A stretch of 64,000 bases of DNA, from NCBI GenBank assembly GCA_944385705.1, contig CALWYF010000003.1, positions 1 through 64,000 of the forward strand, given 5' to 3'. Under the pieces are notes generated by a model, which saw only the letters and a list, made by a program, of their open reading frames with translations, was not told the DNA's origin and did no database searches. Within the stretch, counting starts at the first letter, position 1, and each line of letters starts with the position of its first letter. Source of the stretch: an uncultured Oscillospiraceae bacterium. GTDB taxonomy: Bacteria > Bacillota > Clostridia > Oscillospirales > Oscillospiraceae. A program made the position numbers and the translations under genes. Shown here piece by piece: positions 8,023-16,950 of this stretch.

Positions 8023-8133
8023 TGCTGTTCACTCCTTCGCACTAAAGTTTTACACTCCATTGTATGATGACTCTTGAAAAAATGTGGGGATTATGCAATA
8101 ATCAAAGGAGAAAATAAAAACCGGGGTGGTAAA

Positions 8134-8865
8134 ATGCCTAGATTTTTTATAGCCGGCACCAATATCATGGGCGGCATGGCCGTTATAAGGGGAAGGGACG
8201 CCGAGCACGTGCGGGTGCTCCGGCTGCGCCCCGGCGAGGATATGATAATATGCGACGGGAAGGGCACCGATTATAAGTGCCGCCTGGTGAAGGCGGACAA
8301 GGAGCAGGCCGAGGCAGAGGTCATCGAGGTTGTGCCCTGCCCCGCCGAACCCACGGTGAAGGTGACGGTGCTCTGCGGCCTGCCCAAGGGGGACAAGACC
8401 GACTATATCATCCAGAAGTGCGTGGAGGCGGGAGCCTTTGAGATAGGCTTTTTCAACTCCAGCCGCTGCATAGCAAAGCCCGATGCGCCGGAGAAAAAGC
8501 TGGAGCGCTGGCAGCGCATAGCCGAAGAGGCCGCCAAGCAGTCCGGACGGGGCATCATCCCCCAGGTGAGCTGGGTAGGTGATTTTGCCGCCATGCTGGA
8601 TGTGGCCAACAAGAAAGACCTAGGTCTGTTCATGTACGAGACCGGGGAGCGAGAGCCCCTCAGCGAAGTGCTGGACAAGAACCGGGATATGAAGACCGCC
8701 GCCATAGTCACCGGCCCGGAGGGGGGATTCCAGCCCTTTGAAGCGGAGCTGGCGAAGATAGTGGGCCTGCACATCTGCTCCATGGGGGAGCGCATCCTCC
8801 GCTGCGAGACGGCCCCGGTGGTGGCCCTTACCGCCGCCATGTACGCCACCGGAAACCTGAGCTGA
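8134..8865 (+). CDS. rsmE: 16S rRNA (uracil1498-N3)-methyltransferase
   Basis: 243 residues from the ATG at 8134, which begins M-P-R-F-F-I-A-G as family members do; an upstream in-frame start at 8074 would add 20 unconserved residues. RsmE is a SPOUT-class enzyme that uses S-adenosylmethionine to methylate U1498 of 16S rRNA in the 30S subunit. The C-terminal knot is visible in V-T-G-P-E-G-G-F and in M-G-E-R-I-L-R-C-E-T-A, the SAM-binding loops; the N-terminal PUA-like part carries V-L-R-L-R-P-G-E. Stands alone between a divergent small gene and two terminators. Confidence 0.93.
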   Translation: MPRFFIAGTNIMGGMAVIRGRDAEHVRVLRLRPGEDMIICDGKGTDYKCRLVKADKEQAEAEVIEVVPCPAEPTVKVTVLCGLPKGDKTDYIIQKCVEAGAFEIGFFNSSRCIAKPDAPEKKLERWQRIAEEAAKQSGRGIIPQVSWVGDFAAMLDVANKKDLGLFMYETGEREPLSEVLDKNRDMKTAAIVTGPEGGFQPFEAELAKIVGLHICSMGERILRCETAPVVALTAAMYATGNLS

Positions 8866-8875
8866 ATTAAATATA

Positions 8876-8983
8876 GATACAGTAAACGCCATAGATACAA
8901 TAAACGCCGCAGACTTTTTCCTTAGTCTGCGGCGTTCCTGTCTGCCGTAAAAACAAAGCGGAACGGCTCCCACCGTTCCGCTT
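8876..8983. terminator. Tandem short repeat and two back-to-back terminator hairpins
   Basis: An imperfect 18-base tandem repeat (TAGATACAGTAAACGCCA and its neighbour, 8875-8910) leads into a 13-bp hairpin (8903-8936, AACGCCGCAGACT and complement), then an 11-bp hairpin (8956-8983, AAGCGGAACGG and complement). The pair separates rsmE on plus from the GNAT gene on minus, so each strand has a stop signal. I see no gene in 8866-9123. Confidence 0.6.
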
Positions 8984-9123
8984 CGTTGTATGGTTGAGGA
9001 CAAAATGAAAAAGATGAAAAACTGTCACTTACAGTTATTATGATAGGGGAAAGATGTTTCATAATAAACCCAGAAAATGTTTCATAATTGTAAAATGCCT
9101 TTTGAATTTTCCGGGGGACAGTT

Positions 9124-9933
9124 TCAGTCAAAGCTCAGGTTCCATATAAAGTCCGGGGGCAGGCTGCTTTTCGGAGCAGAGATATAGGCCTCGCCCTCTT
9201 TATAGGGGAGGAAATAGCGGGCGCTGTCCCTGCCCAGATGTGCGGCCAGGGAGGCGGCTGCGGCCTCAGGGGAGAGACCTTCCGGGGTTATGAGCTCCCT
9301 TATCACCAGCTCCTCGTCTCCGTAGGCGGCGCAGACTCCGCCGCCGCAGAGGTAGAGCCCGCCGCCGAAGCTGCGGTAGAAAAGCTCCCCAAAGTCCATG
9401 AGCTCCGAATTTATGCGCAGGTGGGGCCTGCCCTCCAGCAGTGCCTCCCGCCAGGAGAGGTATTCTTCCGCCCCGACTTCCCGGCAGGGTAGCAGGGGAG
9501 CGGCCTTGGCCATAAAGCTCCGGCGGCGCAGGGCACAGGAGACACCCAGTATCTTCTCGTACCAGGGGTAGAGGGACTCCTCTGCCGGAAGGGTACAGAT
9601 GAGACGGCTGCCCCTTGCTTTGGAAAGTTCTGCCGCCTTTTGGCTCAAAGCCGCACCCAGACCATGATGCCTGTGCTCCGGGGCGACGGCCACGGCATAG
9701 ATGTAGCCGCAGGGCACATCCCCTCCGGCAAGGCCGGAGCAAAGACCCTCAAGGGCATAGGCGGCGCCTACGGCCCGGCCTTCCAGCTCCGCAACGGCCC
9801 CCACACCGAAGGAGGGCAGGCGCTGAAGAAAAGCCAGTATCAGCTCTTCCGGGTCGCCGAAGACCTTGTGCCAGAGGGCGGTGAGCTCAGCCCTGTCTTC
9901 AGGGTGAAATTCCCTGAGCCTGTAGTCACTCAT
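9124..9933 (-). CDS. GNAT-family N-acetyltransferase
   Basis: 269 residues. The first 150 form a GNAT fold with V-A-P-E-H-R-H-H-G-L-G-A-A-L, the acetyl-CoA pyrophosphate-binding motif A, near residue 87-100. The C-terminal 110 residues form a second domain like that of Eis-type or sterol-carrier-linked acetyltransferases. The substrate is unknown. Its start overlaps the DUF2156 gene by 8 bases, making it the last gene of the cca operon. Terminator-like hairpins lie downstream. Confidence 0.82.
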   Translation of the reverse strand: MSDYRLREFHPEDRAELTALWHKVFGDPEELILAFLQRLPSFGVGAVAELEGRAVGAAYALEGLCSGLAGGDVPCGYIYAVAVAPEHRHHGLGAALSQKAAELSKARGSRLICTLPAEESLYPWYEKILGVSCALRRRSFMAKAAPLLPCREVGAEEYLSWREALLEGRPHLRINSELMDFGELFYRSFGGGLYLCGGGVCAAYGDEELVIRELITPEGLSPEAAAASLAAHLGRDSARYFLPYKEGEAYISAPKSSLPPDFIWNLSFD

Positions 9934-10828
9934 CCTTCCACCTGGCGGAGAACTTTCTCAGCATGAATTCCGGGCGGTAGGATATCTTGGAGCGGCGCAG
10001 AGCCTCCAGCCCCATGTCGTCCTCCCTGTTCATGTAGACCAGGGAAGGGTATTTCTTCATAAGCATGCGGGTAAATTCCCGGCAGACCATGGGATAGGCA
10101 CCGTTCATGCTGCTGTAGGCCTTTTCAAAATGTACGTCGAAGCAGCTGGAGCTGGTGAACTCCCCAACGCTGAAGCCGACGATTTTGCCCTGTACACGCA
10201 GCACTCCGCCTTCCAGGCCCAGCTTCTCATAGGCGGCAAAGCACTTGAGCAGAGCCTCGTGTTCATAGGCTATGCTCTTGTCAAGACGCTGGTAATTTTC
10301 CTCTGTCCACATGTCCAGCATGTCCAGGCATCCGGGGATTAGCTCCCGGGTGAGGGGGACAAAATCCCAGTCGTTTTCCGCCTCAAAGCGGTTGCAGTGG
10401 TTCTTTTTGCTGTGGAGGGCCTTGCCGGAGTAAGTGGCAAGACGCTCTGCAAGGTAGATATAGTCGGCAAAGTCCACATCTTCGGAGACCTCAAAGTGGC
10501 CGGGGTATTCCGCCTCCAGGGCGGCAAGCTGCTTTTCCGTCACGCCCTGCATCAGCAGGGGACGCTCCTTGTGGGCGCAGTATTCCCCCAGAGCCTCGAT
10601 CATGGGGCGCAGACTGCCCCGGCCCACGGGGAAGGTAAAGGCCAGCTCGTCGCTGTAGCGGAGTTTGGTTATCATCCTGTCTCCCAGACGGGCGACAAGA
10701 TGACGGTAATTTCTGTTCCAGAGGTAGATGGTGCCGAAATTATAGCCGGCACAGGGACAGTCCTCACACATCACCAGCTCGTCCACCCAAGTTTTGTCTT
10801 CAAGGCTAAGGGTTTTAAATTCCAGCAT
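9926..10828 (-). CDS. DUF2156 / phosphatidylglycerol lysyltransferase-like acyltransferase domain protein
   Basis: 300 residues from the ATG at 10828 (M-L-E-F-K-T-L); a TTG at 10849 would overlap the previous gene. This family has two tandem GNAT-like folds related to the C-terminal half of MprF, and in Clostridia it occurs as a soluble cytosolic protein without MprF's membrane part. Visible family features are the N-terminal S-L-E-D-K-x-W-V-D, the region K-N-H-C-N-R-F, and the conserved N-R-E-D-D-M-G near the C-terminus. The acceptor is unknown. It lies 2 bases after the uracil-DNA glycosylase gene. Confidence 0.8.
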   Translation of the reverse strand: MLEFKTLSLEDKTWVDELVMCEDCPCAGYNFGTIYLWNRNYRHLVARLGDRMITKLRYSDELAFTFPVGRGSLRPMIEALGEYCAHKERPLLMQGVTEKQLAALEAEYPGHFEVSEDVDFADYIYLAERLATYSGKALHSKKNHCNRFEAENDWDFVPLTRELIPGCLDMLDMWTEENYQRLDKSIAYEHEALLKCFAAYEKLGLEGGVLRVQGKIVGFSVGEFTSSSCFDVHFEKAYSSMNGAYPMVCREFTRMLMKKYPSLVYMNREDDMGLEALRRSKISYRPEFMLRKFSARWKDE

Positions 10829-10830
10829 AA

Positions 10831-11400
10831 TCAGTACGTACGGCTGCAAACAGCCTTAATTTCCTTTCTAAGCTCCCGCAGGTCCATAAAAGCCTCGGGC
10901 CTTTTGTCCACATCCCTGAGCAGGGCCGAGGGATGATATGTTGCCATGATGTGTCTGCCCTTCACCTCAAACCATTGGCCGTGTTCCCGGGTGATGCGAA
11001 AGTCCTCCCGGATAAGGCTCATGGCGGCGATGCGCCCCAGACAGACTATTATCTTGGGGTCTACCAGGGCTATCTGCCTGTCCAGCCAGGGGCGGCAGGC
11101 CTCCTGCTCCACATTGAGCGGGTCCCGGTTTCTTGGCGGGCGGCACTTGACGATGTTGGCAATATACACCTTTCTCCGGTCCAGGTCAATCATTTCCAGC
11201 ATATCGTCCAAAAGTTTTCCCGCAGGACCCACAAAGGGTATGCCCTTAAGGTCTTCCTGCTCTCCGGGGCCCTCACCAATCAGCATTACCTCCGCCTGTT
11301 CGTAGCCCACTCCGAAGACAAGATTGTGCCGGGTGTCTCCAAGAGAGCAGGCCCGGCAGTCTTTACAGTCATGCTTGAGGCTTTCCCATGTGTCCATCAA
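10831..11400 (-). CDS. Uracil-DNA glycosylase, family 4 (iron-sulfur)
   Basis: 189 residues; removes uracil from DNA as the first step of base excision repair. C15, C18, C86 and C102 are placed to bind the [4Fe-4S] cluster. Motif A reads G-E-G-P-G-E-Q-E-D (42-50) and motif B H-P-S-A-L-L-R near residue 156. Often annotated as phage SPO1 DNA-polymerase-related. It overlaps the cca stop by 4 bases (ATGA), so the two are translationally coupled. Confidence 0.93.
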   Translation of the reverse strand: MMDTWESLKHDCKDCRACSLGDTRHNLVFGVGYEQAEVMLIGEGPGEQEDLKGIPFVGPAGKLLDDMLEMIDLDRRKVYIANIVKCRPPRNRDPLNVEQEACRPWLDRQIALVDPKIIVCLGRIAAMSLIREDFRITREHGQWFEVKGRHIMATYHPSALLRDVDKRPEAFMDLRELRKEIKAVCSRTY

Positions 11401-12590
11401 AGTTCCTCCGTGTTCCCCGCCAGAGAGAGCAGCAGCTCCCGCCGGTTGTTGGCAGGGTAATCTATAACGTAATCCAGAAGGAAGGCCAGCATCTCCCCCA
11501 GCTCCCGGCCCCGGAGCCCCAGTTCCGCCAGATCATCCCCGGTGACGGCCAGGTGCTTCATTGTAAAGCATTCCCCGCTTTTAAGTACGGCTTTCAGCTC
11601 CTTGTAGCTGCTGCCTCCGTCCAGAGCGTCCAGGCAGCGGGCGGCGCAGCTCACCGTATCCACCCCCATGCGGCAAAGCAGACGCTTCCATTCGGGAGCA
11701 TTGGAGGGCTTGGGGCCGGAGAGAATTCTCAAGCCGTCGGTGCAGCAGCGCATGGTGCGGCTGTCCAGCTTCAGGGAGGAGAGAAAGTCCCAGGTGCCGG
11801 AGATAAGTCCCCGGCGGCTGAGCACCAGGCACAGGGCCATCCAGCGGTCCAGAGCCTTTTTCGGCAGGGCGGCTGCAGCGGATAGTTCCGGCAGAAGCTC
11901 TCCGGGCTTTGTGAGGAAGGCGTTCAGAAGGCCCAGCCGGGCCATCTGTCCCACAACTTCCGGTTTCTTGGTGAGCAAAGTCTTCTCAACTTCCTCCCTT
12001 ACCCGCTCGGCGGCCAGGGAGGCGGCCAGCCCGGACTTTTGGGATATGGCGGCCAGGGTGTCCTCCGCAATGGAAAAATCCAGCCGGGCGGAAAAGCGCA
12101 GGGCTCTGAACATGCGCAGGGCGTCCTCTTCGAAGCGCCGGGGGGCCTGGCCCACGCAGCGGATGCAGCGGCGCCGGATATCCTCCAGCCCGCCGAAGGG
12201 GTCCAGCAGCAGCCCGTCCGGGGACAGGGCCATAGCGTTTATGGTGAAGTCCCGGCGGCTCAGGTCCGTGGTAAGTTCCCCCACGAAATGCACGGCGCTG
12301 GGGTGGCGGTGGTCGGAGTATTCCTCCTCGGAGCGGAAAGTGGTGACCTCCACATGGCGGGAATTGATGTCCACGGTGACGGTGCCATGACGGATGCCGG
12401 TGGGTCTGGCCTTGGGAAAGACCTCCAGCACCTGCTCCGGCAGGGCGCTGGTGCAGATATCCCAGTCATTGGGATGCACACCCAGAACCATGTCCCGGAC
12501 ACAGCCCCCCACCAAATAAGCCACATAGCCCCGGGCCTTGAGACTGCGCAGGACCTGAAGAACATACTTTGGGGGCGTGACCTTTTCCAT
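11397..12590 (-). CDS. cca: CCA tRNA nucleotidyltransferase
   Basis: 397 residues; adds or repairs the 3' CCA end of tRNA. The class II nucleotidyltransferase head shows L-V-G-G-C-V-R-D (26-33) and the metal-binding D-W-D (D42, D44), followed by R-R-D-F-T-I-N and the E-D-x-x-R-x-x-R region that selects CTP and ATP. The rest is the helical neck-body-tail; no HD domain motif is evident. First gene of a four-gene minus-strand operon. Whether it adds all of CCA or only part cannot be told from motifs alone; the one tRNA seen here encodes its own CCA. Confidence 0.9.
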   Translation of the reverse strand: MEKVTPPKYVLQVLRSLKARGYVAYLVGGCVRDMVLGVHPNDWDICTSALPEQVLEVFPKARPTGIRHGTVTVDINSRHVEVTTFRSEEEYSDHRHPSAVHFVGELTTDLSRRDFTINAMALSPDGLLLDPFGGLEDIRRRCIRCVGQAPRRFEEDALRMFRALRFSARLDFSIAEDTLAAISQKSGLAASLAAERVREEVEKTLLTKKPEVVGQMARLGLLNAFLTKPGELLPELSAAAALPKKALDRWMALCLVLSRRGLISGTWDFLSSLKLDSRTMRCCTDGLRILSGPKPSNAPEWKRLLCRMGVDTVSCAARCLDALDGGSSYKELKAVLKSGECFTMKHLAVTGDDLAELGLRGRELGEMLAFLLDYVIDYPANNRRELLLSLAGNTEEL

Positions 12591-12805
12591 ATTGGAACTC
12601 CTTCCGGCAAAATAACGGTTCCGTAAGAAGCTGTACTCCGGCGGCAGGGAATATTTACTTGCAATGGCGCCGCCCAGGTATTATAATACAATCTGCTATC
12701 TTCCGGTTTATTTTAATTTTAGCATTTTCCCCTTCGGACTTCAATAGATATTGTATTAACAGCAAACAGGCAGCGGAGGGGAATAACAGGGCTATGGAGT
12801 ATTTT

Positions 12806-14176
12806 ATGACGGATTTCAACAATTATCTCTCCCCAGGCAGGAGAGGTCATCTGATAGGTATAGGCGGAGTGTCCATGTCCTCCCTGGCAGACGTGCTGCG
12901 GGGTATGGGCATAATCATCAGCGGCTCGGACATGAACAACAGCAAAAACGTCAGGGCGCTCACCGCCTCAGGCATACCTGTGGCCATCGGACATAAGGCG
13001 GAGAATATCACGGAGGACATTGAGTTCGTGGTGCGCACCGCCGCCGTCCATGACGACAACCCGGAGATAATCCGGGCCCATGAGCTGGGCATACCGGTCT
13101 TTGAGCGCACCCAGGCCTGGGGCGCCATTTCCAGGGATTACAGCAACGCCCTGTGCATCTCCGGCACCCACGGCAAGACCACCACCACCTCCATGTGTAC
13201 CCATATACTCATGGCGGCGGACAGAGACCCCACCGTGATGATAGGGGGCACCCTGCCCCTGCTCAATGCCGGGCACCGGGTGGGCCACGGCAACACCATT
13301 GTCATGGAGGCCTGCGAGTATTATAACTCCTTCCTGTCCTTCCACCCCACCGTGGCGGTGATACTGAACATTGAAGCCGACCATCTGGACTTCTTCAAGG
13401 ATCTGAAGGATGTGCAGCACTCCTTCCGGGAGTTTGCCCTGCGCACTCCGGAGGACGGCTGCGTAGTGGCCAACCTGGACGACGCCAACACCATGGAGGC
13501 GCTGAAGGATCTGCCCAGAACCATAATGACCTTCGGCCTCACGGACAAGGCGGATGTCTATGCCGAGAATATAGAGTTCAAGGGTGCCAATTCCCATTTT
13601 GATATAATGTTCAACGGCAAGCACTTTACAGATGTGACCCTCCATGTGCCGGGACTGCACAATGTGAAGAACGCCCTGGCTGCCGCCGCTGCGGCCATCT
13701 GTCTTGGTGTAAAGCCCAACGCCGTGAAGTACGGGCTGGCGGGCTTTAACGGAGCGGGCCGCCGCTTCGAGTTCAAGGGCAAGTTCAACGGGGCCGATGT
13801 GTATGACGACTATGCCCACCACCCCGGAGAGCTGAAGGCTCTGCTGGACACGGTGGAGGAGCTTAACTACAAGCGCACCATCCTGGTCTTTCAGCCCCAT
13901 ACCTACACCCGTACCGCCGCCCTCTTCGACGATTTTGTAAAGCAGCTGAGGCGGCCGGATGTGGTGCTGCTGGCGGAGATATTTGCCGCCCGGGAACAGA
14001 ACACCATCGGCATCTCCTCCGCATCTCTGGCCGAGCAGGTGGAGGGGGCTGAGTTCTTCCCCACATTCCCGGAGCTGGAGGAGGAGCTGAAGCGCAAGGC
14101 CCGGCCCGGAGATATCATCCTCACCGTGGGCGCCGGCGACGTGTACAAGATAGGCGAGAACATAGCGGAAAAATAA
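12806..14176 (+). CDS. murC: UDP-N-acetylmuramate--L-alanine ligase
   Basis: 456 residues from the ATG at 12806, which has GGAG six bases upstream; an ATG at 12794 is also possible. MurC joins L-Ala to UDP-MurNAc, the first peptide step of peptidoglycan synthesis in the cytoplasm. The N-terminal Rossmann loop reads H-L-I-G-I-G-G-V-S-M-S, the ATP loop G-T-H-G-K-T-T-T-T, and the UDP-substrate region includes D-D-Y-A-H-H-P, all diagnostic of MurC. Divergent from cca, monocistronic, with a terminator 20 bases downstream. Confidence 0.95.
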   Translation: MTDFNNYLSPGRRGHLIGIGGVSMSSLADVLRGMGIIISGSDMNNSKNVRALTASGIPVAIGHKAENITEDIEFVVRTAAVHDDNPEIIRAHELGIPVFERTQAWGAISRDYSNALCISGTHGKTTTTSMCTHILMAADRDPTVMIGGTLPLLNAGHRVGHGNTIVMEACEYYNSFLSFHPTVAVILNIEADHLDFFKDLKDVQHSFREFALRTPEDGCVVANLDDANTMEALKDLPRTIMTFGLTDKADVYAENIEFKGANSHFDIMFNGKHFTDVTLHVPGLHNVKNALAAAAAAICLGVKPNAVKYGLAGFNGAGRRFEFKGKFNGADVYDDYAHHPGELKALLDTVEELNYKRTILVFQPHTYTRTAALFDDFVKQLRRPDVVLLAEIFAAREQNTIGISSASLAEQVEGAEFFPTFPELEEELKRKARPGDIILTVGAGDVYKIGENIAEK

Positions 14177-14190
14177 GCAGAAATAATAAG

Positions 14191-14226
14191 AAAAAATCTC
14201 CAGGCAAAAGCCTGGAGATTTTTTAT
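14191..14226. terminator. Bidirectional terminator between murC and nfnB
   Basis: AAAAAATCTCCAGG ... CCTGGAGATTTTTT, 14-bp stem with A/T runs on both sides, so it can serve both converging transcripts. Confidence 0.85.
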
Positions 14227-14249
14227 ATCAGGAATTAGGTGATAAAGCT

Positions 14250-15644
14250 TTATTTATTCTTGCTCTTTATGTACTCGTCGATGGACTGAGCGCCGGTCTT
14301 GCCTGCGCCCATGGCCAGGATGACGGTGGCGGCTCCGGTGACGGCGTCGCCGCCGGCGAAGATGCCCTCTCTGGAGGTCTGGCCCTTCTCATTGGCGTCT
14401 ATGCCGCCCTTGCGGGTAAAGGTCAGACCCTCGGTGGTATTGCGGATCAGGGGGTTGGGGCTGGTGCCGATAGCGATGATGACGGTATCCACATCCAGCA
14501 CCCACTCGCTGCCGGGGATGGGAACGGGACTGCGGCGGCCCTTGGCATCCGGCTCGCCCAGCTCCTGGCGCAGCAGCTCTATGCCAACCACGTGACCGTC
14601 CTCACCGCCAAGAATGCGGGTGGGATTGTTCAGCAGCTGGAACTCTATGCCCTCGGCCTCGGCGTGCTCCACCTCTTCCAGACGGGCGGGCAGCTCGTCC
14701 CGGCCACGGCGATAGGCGATGAACACATGCTCGGCACCCAGACGCTTTGCCACACGGGCGGCGTCCATGGCAACGTTGCCTGCGCCAACGACGGCCACGC
14801 GATGGAAGTGCTTGATGGGGGTGTCGTAATCGTCCCGGTAGGCCTTCATCAGATTCACGCGGGTCAGTAGCTCATTGGCGCTGTACACGCCCAGCAGGTT
14901 CTCTCCGGGGATGTGGAGGAACTGGGGCAGGCCTGCGCCGGAGCCGATGAACACGGCCTCAAAGCCATCCTCAAAGAGCTCATCCACAGTCTCAGACTTG
15001 CCGATGACGGCGTTGTTGATTATCTTCACGCCCATGGCCTTCAGGTTGTCTATCTCGGCGGCAACTATCTCCTTGGGCAGACGGAACTGGGGAATGCCGT
15101 ATACCAGCACGCCGCCGCTCTTGTGGAAGGCCTCGAAGATGGTGACGTCGTAGCCCAGCTTCCTAAGGTCGCCGGCGCAGGTGAGGCTGGCAGGGCCGGA
15201 GCCCACTATGGCTATCCTGTGTCCGTTGGATTCAGGGGCAACGATGGGGGGCTTGTCCACCTTGGCCATGTGGTAGTCGGCAACGAAGCGCTCCAGACGG
15301 CCTATACCCACGCTCTCGCCCTTGATGCCCCGGACGCACTTGCTTTCGCACTGCTTCTCCTGGGGGCAGACACGGCCGCAGATGGCGGGCAGGGAGTTGG
15401 TGGAGGTGATTATATCATAGGCGGCGTCAAAGTCACCGGCGGCAACCTTGGCGATGAACTCGGGAATACGCACGGATACGGGGCAGCCGCTGCGGCAGGG
15501 CATGTTCTTGCAGTTGAGGCAGCGCTTGGCCTCGTCTATAGCCATCTCCGAGGTGTAGCCCAGAGCCACCTCGTCGAAGTTTCCGGTACGGGCTATGGGG
15601 TCCTGCTCCGGCATGGGGTTCTTTACCAGACTCATATTAGCCAT
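14250..15644 (-). CDS. nfnB: NfnB-like large subunit, bifurcating ferredoxin:NADP+ oxidoreductase (GltD-like)
   Basis: 464 residues of the glutamate synthase small-subunit (GltA/GltD) type. Two cysteine clusters in the N-terminal 100 residues (C-L-N-C-x-x-M-P-C-x-x-G-C-P and C-G-x-V-C-P-x-x-x-x-C-x-x-x-C) bind [4Fe-4S] centres. Rossmann G-S-G-P-A and G-A-G-N-V-A-M-D-A-A sites hold FAD and NADPH. Start ATG follows AGGAGGAAAGCGCA. It overlaps the partner gene by 8 bases. The pairing with an FNR-like subunit marks it as Nfn rather than true glutamate synthase, since no GltB is present. Confidence 0.85.
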   Translation of the reverse strand: MANMSLVKNPMPEQDPIARTGNFDEVALGYTSEMAIDEAKRCLNCKNMPCRSGCPVSVRIPEFIAKVAAGDFDAAYDIITSTNSLPAICGRVCPQEKQCESKCVRGIKGESVGIGRLERFVADYHMAKVDKPPIVAPESNGHRIAIVGSGPASLTCAGDLRKLGYDVTIFEAFHKSGGVLVYGIPQFRLPKEIVAAEIDNLKAMGVKIINNAVIGKSETVDELFEDGFEAVFIGSGAGLPQFLHIPGENLLGVYSANELLTRVNLMKAYRDDYDTPIKHFHRVAVVGAGNVAMDAARVAKRLGAEHVFIAYRRGRDELPARLEEVEHAEAEGIEFQLLNNPTRILGGEDGHVVGIELLRQELGEPDAKGRRSPVPIPGSEWVLDVDTVIIAIGTSPNPLIRNTTEGLTFTRKGGIDANEKGQTSREGIFAGGDAVTGAATVILAMGAGKTGAQSIDEYIKSKNK

Positions 15645-16503
15645 TGCGCTTTCCTCCTGTCATTCTGCATATGTGTTTTGCGGCCTCATCCTGCTCGTCC
15701 TTATAGAAAGCGGCGCGCTTGAGCAGAGAGTCAAAGTCCACCTGATGGGCGTCGAAGTCAGGACCGTCAACGCAGGCGAACTTGGTCTCGCCCCCGACGA
15801 TGACGCGGCAGCCGCCGCACATGCCGGTGCCGTCCACCATAATGGGGTCCAGGGAGATGATGGTGCTGATGCCGTAGGGACGGGTGACGTCGGCCAAGAA
15901 CTTCATCATGATGTCCGGGCCGATGGCTACCACACGGTCGAACTGGCGCTTGCCCTGGGCGATGTTGGCGTCGATCTCCTGCTGGAGGTACTGGGTGGTG
16001 AAGCCCTTCTCCCCGTAAGTGCCGTCGTCGGTGCAGATGATGAGCTTATCGGAAACAGCGGCCAGCTCATCCTTCAGAATAACTATGTCCGCGCTGCGGA
16101 AACCGGCGATGAAGGTGACCTCGATGCCGGCCTCGTGCATGACCTTGGCAATGGGATAGGCAATGGCGCAGCCCACTCCGCCGCCTACAACGCAGACCTT
16201 TTCCAGGCCTTCGATCTCGGTGGCCTTGCCCAGGGGACCCACAAAGTCGCTGATATAGTCTCCCTGCTCCACGGTGTGGAGCATCTTGGTGGTGCGGCCG
16301 GCGGCCTGTACCATGACGGTGACTGTGCCCTTCTCACGGTCCCAGCCTGCAACGGAGACGGGGACACGCTCGCCCTGCTCATCCAGACGGAAGATTACGA
16401 ACTGCCCGGCCTTGGCGTGCCTTGCTACCAGGGGAGCTTCGATTTCAAAGAGACATATGGTCTTGGCCTCATTGAGAAATCTTTTTGTAACTACTTTGTA
16501 CAT
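15637..16503 (-). CDS. nfnA: NfnA-like small subunit, FAD/NAD-binding with [2Fe-2S] centre
   Basis: 288 residues of the dihydroorotate dehydrogenase electron-transfer (PyrK/FNR) family. An FAD-binding barrel is followed by a NAD domain (V-C-V-V-G-G-G-V-G-C-A). The C-terminal C-G-G-C-R ... F-A-C-V-D-G-P-D-F-D region supplies Cys ligands for [2Fe-2S]. With NfnB it would couple NADH and reduced ferredoxin to NADP+ reduction, balancing redox in fermenting anaerobes. The family name is also used for sulfide dehydrogenase (SudAB), which is the main alternative. Confidence 0.85.
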   Translation of the reverse strand: MYKVVTKRFLNEAKTICLFEIEAPLVARHAKAGQFVIFRLDEQGERVPVSVAGWDREKGTVTVMVQAAGRTTKMLHTVEQGDYISDFVGPLGKATEIEGLEKVCVVGGGVGCAIAYPIAKVMHEAGIEVTFIAGFRSADIVILKDELAAVSDKLIICTDDGTYGEKGFTTQYLQQEIDANIAQGKRQFDRVVAIGPDIMMKFLADVTRPYGISTIISLDPIMVDGTGMCGGCRVIVGGETKFACVDGPDFDAHQVDFDSLLKRAAFYKDEQDEAAKHICRMTGGKRNG

Positions 16504-16593
16504 TTACACACCTCTGTTTAGATTATTTTCGTGAAATATCTGGCAATCTGATTTTAAACCACAAAATCCTTAAAGTCAATCGATTAGGACAAA

Positions 16594-16941
16594 TTACTTG
16601 TATAGAATCAGGGCGATGGCCTCCAGGGCGTCGTCGCCGATATTCTTCAGACTGTGGCCTTCTCCGGCATCCACGAAGGTAACGTCTCCGGGACCCACGG
16701 TGAGGACCCGGCCGTTGTCGTTGTATTCTCCCTGACCTTTCAGGATGTAGTAGGTCTCTCCGTCTCCCTGATGGATATGCCAGCCTATCTCACAGCCGGG
16801 CTCCAGCACCACGTGGTTGAAGAGACGGCCCTTGCCGTACATCTCATCGGCACCCTCCAGTATGTGGTACATTTTGGCTTCGCCGGCGCCGCCGAACATC
16901 TTTTTCACATCCAGAGTTTTTTCTGCATTTTTCCTTACCAT
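16594..16941 (-). CDS. Small cupin-domain protein
   Basis: 115 residues, a single cupin barrel. Motif 1 is visible as G-W-H-I-H-Q-G-D-G-E-T-Y-Y and motif 2 as P-G-D-V-T-F-V-D-A-G-E-G-H, with the His and Glu residues that usually hold a metal. It follows the LUD gene by 9 bases in the same operon. Cupins of this size are often sugar-phosphate isomerases, oxalate-type enzymes or sensors; nothing here chooses between them. Confidence 0.85.
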   Translation of the reverse strand: MVRKNAEKTLDVKKMFGGAGEAKMYHILEGADEMYGKGRLFNHVVLEPGCEIGWHIHQGDGETYYILKGQGEYNDNGRVLTVGPGDVTFVDAGEGHSLKNIGDDALEAIALILYK

Positions 16942-16950
16942 TTTTCTGCC

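Noticed and set aside
7865..8077. 70-codon plus-strand frame between proS and rsmE
   Set aside because: No ribosome binding site; the minus-strand 50-codon frame in the same place has one plus a terminator.
14250..16503. Glutamate synthase (GltBD) annotation for the GltD-like gene
   Set aside because: No GltB large subunit is present and the partner is FNR-like with a [2Fe-2S] region, which fits Nfn (or sulfide dehydrogenase) instead.
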